Shown in pieces: positions 1 through 7,660 of a DNA stretch of 64,000 bases (its first letter is position 1; the number at the start of each line of letters is the position of its first letter). The translations under genes were made by a program, and so were the position numbers. The stretch comes from Clostridia bacterium (GTDB lineage Bacteria; Bacillota; Clostridia; Christensenellales; UBA3700). The notes beneath the pieces were generated by a model. It worked only from the letters and a program-made list of their open reading frames with translations, was not told where the DNA came from and did not search any database. The stretch covers positions 1-64,000 of the forward strand of contig JAIDUV010000027.1 in NCBI GenBank assembly GCA_029060025.1. Direction: 5' to 3'.

Positions 1-383
1 ATATTTCAAAACTTCCTCCGGAACTTTTCAGAAAGGGAAGATTTAGCGAAATCTTTTTTGTGGACTTACCTGACAAAAAAGAGCGCAAGAGCGCAATTAG
101 TCTTTACGCAAATCTTTGTCTTTCCTTTAAACCTAGCGAAAGGCAGATAGAAGAACTGGTATTGTTGTCAGAAGGCTTTTCCTATGCGGATATAGAATCG
201 GCAATAAAGAGCGTGGCGGAAGAAGAATATATGAGAGGAACGGACGGTACTTTTGAAGAACTGTCGGCTGTGTTTGCCCAAACGGTAAGCATATTGACGA
301 CAAATAAAACACTAATAGAAGAATTGCGTCAATGGGGCAATTCAAGCGCAGTCCCGGCATCGGGGAATGGAGGTAAAAAATGA
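1..383 (+). CDS. AAA+ ATPase, C-terminal fragment (Ycf46-like)
   Basis: The frame is open from base 3, so this is the 3' end of a gene that starts outside the window; the GTG start in the ORF track (60) is internal. The first residues read ISKLPPELFRKGRFSEIFF followed by VDLPDKKER, which is the sensor-2 region and arginine-rich turn typical of AAA+ ATPases of the Ycf46/FtsH-like type. The following helices (LLSEGFSYADIESAIKSV) match the AAA lid, where substrate-bound ATPases pack against the next subunit. The Walker motifs are not visible here. The stop overlaps the next start as ATGA, so the two are translationally coupled. Calling it part of the membrane-remodelling operon is inference from spacing and strand. 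Confidence 0.8.
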   Translation, partial: ISKLPPELFRKGRFSEIFFVDLPDKKERKSAISLYANLCLSFKPSERQIEELVLLSEGFSYADIESAIKSVAEEEYMRGTDGTFEELSAVFAQTVSILTTNKTLIEELRQWGNSSAVPASGNGGKK

Positions 384-2095
384 GTCTAGAGAGCGATATA
401 AGCGCTTTAAAAAGCCAGTGCAATGCGCTGGAACGTGAAAACAGTCAACTTAGAAATGAAATCAACGCAATGGCTTCTTCCGTTGATAGTGCAGTGAGCA
501 GTGTTGCAAGCGCTAAAGAGATGACGATGAATATGCTTACTAACGGAGAAAAAACAATTGTCAACGATGACGGAATACTTCACGGCGTAGATAAAAAGCA
601 GGAAGATATCAAGCAGATGATGATATTGTACAAGAATATGGAAAATGCGTACAAGACTATCAGGAAGTTAAATGGCGATTTGCGTCATCATCAGGATGGA
701 GAGAAAAATGTTCGTAAAATGCTCGTAGCCATTATGGAGAACGAGGTTAAAACACTTGCTTTGGAAAGTACGATTACCAAGCAAGCCGAAAAACAGTATA
801 ATCAAACGCAATATTTCTTTTTAAGTTATGTAATGATGGATTTAATTCATACAAAAGACGGAAAACACGAGGCAGCCGAGCGCGCTCGCAAGAAGGCGTT
901 GGAGATGGATAAACGTAGAAGTACGTGGGTATATTTTATTATTGCGCTTCGTCGCGGCGATGAAAAACAATTGAAAGAATGGACTAATGAACTAGTCAAG
1001 ACTCCGCTCCTCGGCAGCGAAGAAAGGTTTTTGAAGTTGCTTACCGTAATTGCTCTTTGCGACAAAGGCGTTGTGGCAGAAAAACTTCGCGCATATATAG
1101 GTGTAGATAAGATTTCAGACGAAGATAAGGCTGATTTTATAAGCAAGATTTCATCCAGTTATAGCGATTCAATGAAAATAACTCCGCCTGAATTCAAGAA
1201 TATGGATAAGCACGTTGACGAATACGGACAACTTAAGACAGCGCTTTTTGGCGCTATGAACAATGAGTCTATAATGGGTTATATCCAAAAAATCGGCGGA
1301 GGTAGTTCAAGTAAGGCGCGTATGCAGTTTTATTCTGACGTGTTTGACGATGCTATGGAGTATTGTCGCTCGCCAAAGTCTGACGAGATAAGGAAAGAAA
1401 TATCCAAGCAAGAAAAGATTATCGAGGCAAAGGGCAACGAGACGGACGCAATGGCGTTACAAGTCAAGGAAGACATAATGTTGGCTTCGGACCTTGACGT
1501 TGAGGGATGTCTTTTCAAATGGCTCACAGGCAGCGAAGACTTTGCCGGTAAAGAGACGATAACAGAGTTTTCATACGGCAAGTTTAAATCGAGTTATAAG
1601 CGAGCGTACCGCAATTATGTAAATTTATATAGAAATAAATATATTGAGGATCTTACGCTAAATATTGAAGAATACTCTGCTAAGACGTCTTTCAAGGACG
1701 TAGAGGAGGATACTAAAAAGGTGGAGAATTTCTTAGTAGAGCGTTGTAATAAGGAAAAATCGGCTATTAAAGATACAAAGTTTTATATTTGTACGGTAAT
1801 CGGAGCAGTTTTGATTATTGCCGGCATAATTCTCAATTTTCTTACCAACGTAATACCTTCTCCTGTGAATACTGTATGTCTTGTCGTAGGAGTTGTGGGC
1901 GGACTTGCTTTAATACTTTTGGGCGTTAAAATAAAGTACTCCAACTATCAGGCGCTTAATCTAGCGGATGCGAAGTTGGCGGCGGATAGAATTAAATATA
2001 ACGAAGCGCTTCGCTGCGTATATTCGGAAGTGGAGTCATATCGCGAAATGTACAAACAATATGACGCAAAAGCAATAGACGAAAGTCAATTCTAA
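380..2095 (+). CDS. Coiled-coil protein with two C-terminal membrane helices
   Basis: This 571-residue protein is not a family I recognise. Residues 1-35 form a heptad-rich coiled coil (ISALKSQCNALERENSQLRN). The centre is helical and charged, with a TPR-like stretch (AAERARKKALEMDKRRS). Near the C-terminus are two membrane helices, FYICTVIGAVLIIAGIIL and VCLVVGVVGGLALILLGV, separated by a short loop, then a cytoplasmic helical tail. There is no signal peptide, so most of the protein should be cytoplasmic and anchored by the C-terminal hairpin. A GGAGGT ribosome site precedes the ATG, which overlaps the upstream ATPase stop by 4 bases. Inference: it could be the membrane anchor or nucleator for the ESCRT-like proteins encoded downstream. 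Confidence 0.8.
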   Translation: MSLESDISALKSQCNALERENSQLRNEINAMASSVDSAVSSVASAKEMTMNMLTNGEKTIVNDDGILHGVDKKQEDIKQMMILYKNMENAYKTIRKLNGDLRHHQDGEKNVRKMLVAIMENEVKTLALESTITKQAEKQYNQTQYFFLSYVMMDLIHTKDGKHEAAERARKKALEMDKRRSTWVYFIIALRRGDEKQLKEWTNELVKTPLLGSEERFLKLLTVIALCDKGVVAEKLRAYIGVDKISDEDKADFISKISSSYSDSMKITPPEFKNMDKHVDEYGQLKTALFGAMNNESIMGYIQKIGGGSSSKARMQFYSDVFDDAMEYCRSPKSDEIRKEISKQEKIIEAKGNETDAMALQVKEDIMLASDLDVEGCLFKWLTGSEDFAGKETITEFSYGKFKSSYKRAYRNYVNLYRNKYIEDLTLNIEEYSAKTSFKDVEEDTKKVENFLVERCNKEKSAIKDTKFYICTVIGAVLIIAGIILNFLTNVIPSPVNTVCLVVGVVGGLALILLGVKIKYSNYQALNLADAKLAADRIKYNEALRCVYSEVESYREMYKQYDAKAIDESQF

Positions 2096-2169
2096 AAAAA
2101 ATCATTATCAACAGGCTGGTTTTGCGAGGACAAAATAAAAGCATAGGTCTGTAAAAAAAGGAGGATATA

Positions 2170-3201
2170 ATGTTATTTAAGAAGAAACAGCCGCAGGTTA
2201 TTAAATTTACCCAAAATATGTGCAATGCTAAAGTTGACGACAACGAAATTTTATTCGTAAGAGTAAACGACGTAGTAAAAGATGCCGGCGCGCGTTTTGA
2301 AGTTCCGTTTACTCACGACGCGCTTTTGATCAAGGGTGGCGGCGATGTACGCTATTATAAGAGCGGCGCATACAACGTATTTGATGCCAAGGATGAAATC
2401 AAACAGTGGAAGTCAGGACTTTCGGTAGAAGTAGTCTACATTCCCAAAGATACTCGCGTGCTGATTAAGTGGGGTACTCCCAACAGACTTCGTTATCGCG
2501 ACGAAGCAAGCAACAAGGTCATCACTGTGGGCGCAAGGGGCGAATTTGACGTATCCGTCGTCAATGCAGAGCAGTTCTTCCGTAAAGTAGTCGGCGCAAA
2601 GCAAGAGTTCAACTTGACGGAATTTAGAAAGCGTTTCAGCGAGACCGTAGCCACGGAGTTTGCAGATATTTTCCTCAAGATTATCGACGAGAAGCATCTT
2701 ACATACGATATGTTTACTGCCAACAAAAAATTGATTGGCGAGAGTATGGGCGCAATTTTGAGTCCTATGTTTGAGAGAGAGTGGGGACTTTCTGTGCTCA
2801 ACTTCAAAATAGCCGACTTCGATTTGTTGGACGAGGATATGAATGCAATTGAAGATGCGGCCGCTGAAAAGCAAAAGCAAGACAAACTTAAAGAATATCT
2901 TGCAGAGTTGGAAAGACTTGACGACAAGCAATGGGAACGAGAGAAGTATCTCCGTCAACTTCAATTGCAGGATAAATATGCATACTACGAAGTTTTGAAA
3001 GTAATAGGAAACAAAAAAGATTTAAAGCCAAAGTCGGAACTCAAATGTCCTTCTTGCGGTATTGAATATAAAGGCAATGACAAGTTTTGTCCGCATTGTG
3101 GCAAAAGACTTACGCAAGATCCGATAAGTTGTCCCGATTGCGGCAGACTTAACGATTATAATGCAATGTTTTGCGCTAATTGCGGCAAAAAATTAAACTA
3201 A
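2170..3201 (+). CDS. SPFH-domain protein with two C-terminal zinc ribbons (YdjI-like)
   Basis: The protein (343 aa) matches the SPFH/virion-core-like family that includes Bacillus YdjI. The N-terminus has the usual short basic start (MLFKKKQPQVIKF), then a beta-rich SPFH domain up to about residue 210, a charged helix (AAAEKQKQDKLKEYLAELE) and two zinc ribbons, CPSCG...CPHCGK and CPDCG...CANCGK. SPFH proteins form oligomeric scaffolds on the inner face of membranes. In Bacillus subtilis YdjI is encoded with PspA, the bacterial ESCRT-III-superfamily protein, so its presence beside Snf7-like genes is a meaningful parallel. A strong AAGGAGG site lies just before the ATG. The 74-base gap upstream has no gene. 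Confidence 0.85.
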   Translation: MLFKKKQPQVIKFTQNMCNAKVDDNEILFVRVNDVVKDAGARFEVPFTHDALLIKGGGDVRYYKSGAYNVFDAKDEIKQWKSGLSVEVVYIPKDTRVLIKWGTPNRLRYRDEASNKVITVGARGEFDVSVVNAEQFFRKVVGAKQEFNLTEFRKRFSETVATEFADIFLKIIDEKHLTYDMFTANKKLIGESMGAILSPMFEREWGLSVLNFKIADFDLLDEDMNAIEDAAAEKQKQDKLKEYLAELERLDDKQWEREKYLRQLQLQDKYAYYEVLKVIGNKKDLKPKSELKCPSCGIEYKGNDKFCPHCGKRLTQDPISCPDCGRLNDYNAMFCANCGKKLN

Positions 3202-3214
3202 TGGGAGAGAAATA

Positions 3215-3544
3215 ATGTGTATTTTTAAGAAAAAAAACGTAGCCGATAAAGTAAAGGACGACAGAGAGTTGATATCGCTCAACGCTAAATCTATAGACTC
3301 GCTTATCGTCTTGGCAAAAGATAATAGAGATATGACATCTCAACTTAAAGAGTTGAGAGAAAAGATTGCATACCTTATTCCGTCTGATAATTCAAAAGTT
3401 GTGGACTACGATAAAAGCATAAAAAATAAGATAGGCGATTTGAGAATTGCTCTTACAAAGTCAAATGGGGAGACTAGCAAAAAAACAGACGAAACTATTT
3501 GCGATATCCAACTTACCATTGCTGACAGAAACGCAAGACTTTGA
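3215..3544 (+). CDS. Small coiled-coil protein, unknown
   Basis: This 109-residue protein has no recognised domain. It starts with a basic MCIFKKKN segment that resembles the starts of its operon neighbours (MLFKKKQ, MWPFKSK), suggesting a shared short amphipathic or membrane-proximal N-terminus. The remainder is predicted helical, with a heptad-like stretch around MTSQLKELREKIAYLIP. It lies 13 bases after the SPFH gene behind a GGGAGA site, and its stop lies just before the ribosome site of the next gene. It may be a small partner or regulator of the Snf7-like proteins; that is inference from context alone. Confidence 0.65.
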   Translation: MCIFKKKNVADKVKDDRELISLNAKSIDSLIVLAKDNRDMTSQLKELREKIAYLIPSDNSKVVDYDKSIKNKIGDLRIALTKSNGETSKKTDETICDIQLTIADRNARL

Positions 3545-3555
3545 GAGGAGGCGCT

Positions 3556-4008
3556 ATGTGGCCGTTTAAGAGCAAGTACGATAAATTAACGAGAGAAGAG
3601 GTTGTCGACAGCATTTGCAAACTCGAAAAGGAATTGCAAAGCATAGAAGGAGAACTTGTTGAGAAGCAAAAGCAAGCGGCAGATCTCAAAGTCAAAGGAA
3701 TAAAAGAAACTGACAGAGAGATAAAATTGTTCTATGCGAAAAGAATAAACGCATTAAAAAGCGACAGAGAGCAGAGCGTAAAACGCGCTATGTATTTGAT
3801 CTATAATATTCAACTTATGAACAAGTTGAAAGCGGCTATCGATGACAATGTTTTTTTCAAAAAGTCGTCAGGCATATCGCTTGGTAATCTCCTTTCCGAC
3901 CAAAAAGGCTTGGCGAAATTTCTCAATAAGACGCTAAATACGCGCGTAAAAGCAGAGGACGTATTGACATCCGCCGACGAAACGTTTAAAAACGTAGAAG
4001 AGGCGTAA
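3556..4008 (+). CDS. Snf7/ESCRT-III-like helical protein, possibly truncated
   Basis: I place the start at the ATG at 3556, preceded by AGGAGG, rather than the TTG used in the track. The 150 residues are almost wholly helical and charged. The core runs from LTREEVVDSICKLEKELQ through KRINALKSDREQSVKRAMYL to IQLMNKLKAAID, the long helical hairpin plan of ESCRT-III (Snf7) proteins. The typical acidic C-terminal tail is missing. After the TAA the same frame stays open to 4158 and encodes an acidic tail (DDALLAMFETEEAINAEQ); read through, the product would be about 200 residues, the usual ESCRT-III length. So this is either a shortened Snf7-like protein, a gene broken by one nonsense codon, or a readthrough gene. 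Assignment to Snf7 is by pattern only. Confidence 0.6.
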   Translation: MWPFKSKYDKLTREEVVDSICKLEKELQSIEGELVEKQKQAADLKVKGIKETDREIKLFYAKRINALKSDREQSVKRAMYLIYNIQLMNKLKAAIDDNVFFKKSSGISLGNLLSDQKGLAKFLNKTLNTRVKAEDVLTSADETFKNVEEA

Positions 4009-4032
4009 GAAAAGAACGACACAATATACGGA

Positions 4033-4158
4033 ATGAACAGCCAAGACGACGCTTTGCTAGCAATGTTTGAAACGGAAGAAGCGATAAATGCTGAACAGGA
4101 AATGATGCAGGACGATATTCAGACAGATGATAAGACGGATAAGGAGGATTTAAAATGA
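4033..4158 (+). CDS. 41-residue acidic ORF, likely the detached tail of the Snf7-like gene
   Basis: This ORF is too short for the track. It encodes MNSQDDALLAMFETEEA and an acidic tail ending DKTDKEDLK. It lies in the same frame as the Snf7-like gene upstream, with only a TAA and eight codons between them, and its stop overlaps the next start as ATGA. It has no convincing ribosome binding site, which argues against an independent gene. The acidic, helix-prone sequence fits the autoinhibitory C-terminal region of ESCRT-III proteins. Best reading: C-terminal portion of the preceding gene, split by a stop codon that could be real, a readthrough site or a sequence error. Confidence 0.45.
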   Translation: MNSQDDALLAMFETEEAINAEQEMMQDDIQTDDKTDKEDLK

Positions 4159-4718
4159 GCGTATCCAAAAAAGAAATAAAGAAAAAAATGCTTATCAAAC
4201 AGACTATAAATTCAATGAACAAACAAATACAAAAACTTGAAGAACAGAAAAAGGTGTATATAGACGCAGGTAAACTCGCAAAGCAAAAAGGACTTACAGC
4301 GCAGTACAATCTTGCGCTCTCGGGACTGAAAATGACCATTGCGCAGCAAAAGCGAGTCTACGAGATGAAACTAAACTTTGAAATAACGTCGCAGATGAAA
4401 GATATGTCGGCGATGACGTCGGAGTTTTTAAAAGGTATGGGTACGCTCTCCAAAGATATGATGAAACTTACCAAGGAAAAAGATTTCCTAAAGGTCGAAA
4501 AGCAGTTCAACGAAGCAATGACCAACGTAGAGTTGCAGACTGAGCAGATGGAGAATTTCCTCGACGAAACGGAGTCTACATTTGCGTCTGGGGCGCTATC
4601 GAGCGAGGACGAGAATAAGGAAATAGAAGCGCTTATCGATAACGAGGCGGCAGGCGACAATATGACTGACGTAATGATAGAAAAAGAACTTGAAGAATTG
4701 AAGAAAAGGATGTCATAG
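4155..4718 (+). CDS. CHMP1/Did2-like ESCRT-III (Snf7) protein with MIM-like tail
   Basis: The 187-residue protein has the full ESCRT-III layout: a strongly basic N-terminal half, long helices, and an acidic C-terminus. The middle, TSEFLKGMGTLSKDMMKL then KQFNEAMTNVELQTEQMENF, follows the pattern of eukaryotic CHMP1 (a repeated KSM segment, then FExxxxNLDVxTxxMED). The last residues, EKELEELKKRMS, resemble the MIT-interacting motif type 1 found at the same place in CHMP1/Vps2. Polymers of this family bend and sever membranes and are removed by Vps4. The next gene, two bases away, encodes an ATPase with an MIT-like N-terminus, exactly the expected partner. Bacterial ESCRT-III relatives known to me are PspA and Vipp1; this one looks closer to eukaryotic or archaeal proteins. 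That ranking is inference by eye. Confidence 0.75.
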   Translation: MSVSKKEIKKKMLIKQTINSMNKQIQKLEEQKKVYIDAGKLAKQKGLTAQYNLALSGLKMTIAQQKRVYEMKLNFEITSQMKDMSAMTSEFLKGMGTLSKDMMKLTKEKDFLKVEKQFNEAMTNVELQTEQMENFLDETESTFASGALSSEDENKEIEALIDNEAAGDNMTDVMIEKELEELKKRMS

Positions 4719-4719
4719 A

Positions 4720-6762
4720 ATGGACGACTTGAATTTGTTAAGCGAAACTTTTAATTTATATTTCAACAAGGCCAAAGAGTGCTTTGCAAGAAAAGAAACC
4801 TCATTAGCAAAGCGCTATTATATGTTGGCTGCAGAACAAATGCTGAAAATGGCAAAATTAAGCCAGGGCGAGTTGCAAAAAGCGCGTCTTAACAGAGCAA
4901 AAAGTTTGCTTTCGTTTGCGGAAAGCATTTCCGTAGAAAGTAAAAAAATAGAGCAAAACGACTCGCCCAAAGACAACGTATCTGTCAAGAAAAACGAAAA
5001 GATTACGCTTGAAGAAGCGCTAGCGAGATTAAATCAACTAGAAGGCTTGGGACTTGTCAAAAGTCAAGTATGCGATTGGGTAGATCAAATCAAGGTATTC
5101 AAATTACGCAAAGAAAGAGGTATGTCCGTGCCTGATATGTCATACCATTTGGTATTTACCGGCAACCCCGGCACAGGTAAAACGACTGTCGCAAGACTTA
5201 TCGCTCAGATATATTGCGCGCTAGGTATACTTTCGGAAGGTCAGTTGGTCGAGGTGGACAGAAGCGATTTAGTAGCAGGTTACGTCGGTCAGACGGCAAT
5301 AAAGACGCGCGAAGTGATTAAAAAGGCATACGGCGGAGTGTTGTTTATAGACGAGGCATATTCACTGGCAAAGAGCGGAGGTAACGATTTTGGACAGGAA
5401 GCGATAGACACTTTGCTTAAAGAAATGGAAGACAAGCGCGATAATTTAGTGGTAATAGTTGCGGGGTACGACGATTTGATGGAGAGTTTTATAGATTCCA
5501 ATCCCGGATTGCGCTCTCGATTTAAAAACTACATAAAATTCGACGATTATACTGGAAAAGAGATGTTCAATATCTTTTTAAGTATGTGCAAGTCGAGTCA
5601 GTATACCGTGACGGAATCTGCAAAGGAAATGCTTAGCGCATATTTTTGCGATCTATATGCAAAAAGAGATAAGAATTTTGGCAACGGACGTGACGTGAGA
5701 AATACATTTGAAACTATAATCACCAAACAATCTAAAAGAGTTGCGTCGCTTTCAAATCCTTCTGACGAAGAGATCACTATGATAGACGTAGCAGATTTAA
5801 CTTTTTCTTCCAAAAAGAACGCAAATGAAAAATCCGAAGAGAAAAAGGCTATGCCCGAAGAAAAGATTTTGGACGGTTTAGGCGGTGCGGTAGGTGGAGA
5901 TTACAAGTTTGATTGGGACAATTTGCCGATTATAAATTTTGACGATATAGCGGGACTTGATAGCGTAAAAGAAGTCGTAAAAGTAAAAGTTTTGCTTCCA
6001 CTTCAACATCCTGAAGTGTTTGAGGGCTATGTGCGTAAGGGTGGTGGAGGACTGTTGTTATACGGACCTCCCGGTACCGGTAAAACTATGATAGCAGCGG
6101 CAATAGCCAACGAGATAGGCGCGAAATTTTGTTCCGTTAAGCCATCAGACCTTTTAAACCAAGGCGCAGGCAATACAGAAAAGGCAGTGCGTTCGCTCTT
6201 TGCTCAAGCCCGCTCTTTTCCTTGCGCGGTAATCTATTTTGACGAAATGGATTCAATTTCTCCCAAGTCTACGAAATCACAGTACGCCAAACAACTGCGC
6301 TCGGAGTTTTTGGCTCAGTTGCAAGGTATAGAGGAATATGGAAAGAGTAAAGACAATATCTTGTTTTTAGTAGCCGCAACCAACAAACCTTGGGACATAG
6401 ACAGCGCGTTTATCCGTCCGGGACGGTTTGGTACTCGAATATATGTGGGACTTCCTGACGAGCCTGCGAGAAAATACCTTGTTGAGCGCAGACTTCAAAA
6501 GATAGAGAAGAAAGGCATAGTAAGTATATCTGGCGACGTGGATTTGGATAAAATAGTGGAAAAAACAAATGGTTTCAACGGTTCGGATATGACTAATCTT
6601 TTGGACAGGGTAGAAGAGATATCGGCTTTGAGAGGAATAGATTCAGGCGACAAGTCTATTACGTTAGGAGATTTTGAAAAAGCGCTTGAACAGGTAACCT
6701 CGTCTGTACAGAGAGAGGATATAGAAAAACTTTTGGAATGGAAAAATTCAAATGATAAATAA
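4720..6762 (+). CDS. MIT-like domain fused to two AAA+ modules (CbxX/SpoVK type, then Vps4-like)
   Basis: Residues 1-70 form a three-helix pattern like an MIT domain (NLYFNKAKECFARKETSLAK, then AKRYYMLAAEQMLKMAKL and an Ala-rich third helix). A linker leads to the first AAA+ module, of CbxX/SpoVK type, with Walker A GNPGTGKTT (about 148) and Walker B VLFIDEAYSL (about 207). The second module has Walker A GPPGTGKT (about 449), Walker B VIYFDEMDS (about 504) and the Vps4-type stretches SEFLAQLQGI, ATNKPWDIDSAF and RIYVGLPDEPARK. Both modules keep catalytic residues, so both are probably active. The combination of an MIT-like adaptor with two different AAA modules is one I do not know. Expected role: remodelling the Snf7-like polymers encoded just upstream. 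Confidence 0.82.
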   Translation: MDDLNLLSETFNLYFNKAKECFARKETSLAKRYYMLAAEQMLKMAKLSQGELQKARLNRAKSLLSFAESISVESKKIEQNDSPKDNVSVKKNEKITLEEALARLNQLEGLGLVKSQVCDWVDQIKVFKLRKERGMSVPDMSYHLVFTGNPGTGKTTVARLIAQIYCALGILSEGQLVEVDRSDLVAGYVGQTAIKTREVIKKAYGGVLFIDEAYSLAKSGGNDFGQEAIDTLLKEMEDKRDNLVVIVAGYDDLMESFIDSNPGLRSRFKNYIKFDDYTGKEMFNIFLSMCKSSQYTVTESAKEMLSAYFCDLYAKRDKNFGNGRDVRNTFETIITKQSKRVASLSNPSDEEITMIDVADLTFSSKKNANEKSEEKKAMPEEKILDGLGGAVGGDYKFDWDNLPIINFDDIAGLDSVKEVVKVKVLLPLQHPEVFEGYVRKGGGGLLLYGPPGTGKTMIAAAIANEIGAKFCSVKPSDLLNQGAGNTEKAVRSLFAQARSFPCAVIYFDEMDSISPKSTKSQYAKQLRSEFLAQLQGIEEYGKSKDNILFLVAATNKPWDIDSAFIRPGRFGTRIYVGLPDEPARKYLVERRLQKIEKKGIVSISGDVDLDKIVEKTNGFNGSDMTNLLDRVEEISALRGIDSGDKSITLGDFEKALEQVTSSVQREDIEKLLEWKNSNDK

Positions 6763-6776
6763 AAGGAGTATGTGAA

Positions 6777-7628
6777 ATGAAAAAATGTAAATTATGCGGC
6801 GGTATTTGCGGCAGTATCGGAGGCGGCAGATATCAGTGTGATTTTTGCGGCAACACGTTTTGTGAAGATGATTTTATAAATTTTAAGGAAAAAGTTGCGC
6901 TCGAAGAGGCAAAAACAAGAGCAGCCGAAGAAGTAAGAGCCAAAGTATCTATTGAAGAGATCAGAGCCAAAGTGGCTATCGAAGAGGCAAAAGTTAAGGC
7001 GAAATCTGCAAATGCCGGAGCCGATTTGTTTGAAAAGTGTAAGGACGGCGTACTTGAAATTAATTGCAGAGGTAAGAAGAGCGCGTGGAGCGGTTCAGGA
7101 TATATTATTTCGCGCAAGGGTTATGCGGTTACAAACGCGCACGTTGCGGCAGAAGAAGACGGACAGGCTTGCGAAAACATTACCGTCAATGTCCCGGGAT
7201 ATGATTATAAAATTAAAGCCCACGTGGTTGCGCTTGCGGATACAAAAGCCGGTAATGGCAACGGCGTTGATTTGGCGATTATACAACTTGAACAAATGTA
7301 TCCCAAGTTCAAGGCATTGCCGCTTGGGAATTTTGACGCGGTTAGGACTGGAGAAGAGATTTACGTAATAGGAAATTCGCTGGGTTTTGGCACGTGCATT
7401 ACGCGAGGAATAGTAAGCGACAAAGACCGAAACGGTATGCTAATGTATGATTGCGCTACAAATCCCGGCAATTCGGGAGGTCCGGTATTCAATACGAAGG
7501 GAGAAGTAATAGGCACTCACGTTGCAGGACAGTTGACAAGTCAAGGAATGAAAGCGCAAGGTATGAATAAGGCAATCCCCGTATCTTTAATTAAAGTCCT
7601 TATTGATATAATTGGACTAAAATTATAA
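6777..7628 (+). CDS. Zinc-ribbon, coiled-coil, trypsin-like serine protease
   Basis: The 283-residue protein begins with a zinc ribbon (CKLCGG...CDFCGN), followed by a repetitive helix (VRAKVSIEEIRAKVAIEEAK) and a trypsin-like domain of the DegP/S1 type. The catalytic triad is visible as His122 in TNAHVA, Asp165 in DLAIIQ and Ser233 in GNSGGPVF. No signal peptide or membrane segment is present and there is no PDZ domain, so it is predicted to be cytoplasmic, unusual for this protease group. The gene follows the MIT-AAA gene by 14 bases with an AGGAG site. The zinc ribbon matches those of the SPFH protein and the next gene, suggesting a shared docking or sensing mode. It might process a system component; that is speculation. 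Confidence 0.82.
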   Translation: MKKCKLCGGICGSIGGGRYQCDFCGNTFCEDDFINFKEKVALEEAKTRAAEEVRAKVSIEEIRAKVAIEEAKVKAKSANAGADLFEKCKDGVLEINCRGKKSAWSGSGYIISRKGYAVTNAHVAAEEDGQACENITVNVPGYDYKIKAHVVALADTKAGNGNGVDLAIIQLEQMYPKFKALPLGNFDAVRTGEEIYVIGNSLGFGTCITRGIVSDKDRNGMLMYDCATNPGNSGGPVFNTKGEVIGTHVAGQLTSQGMKAQGMNKAIPVSLIKVLIDIIGLKL

Positions 7629-7660
7629 TAGCAAAATACAGTTACTTTAGGAGCAATGTT

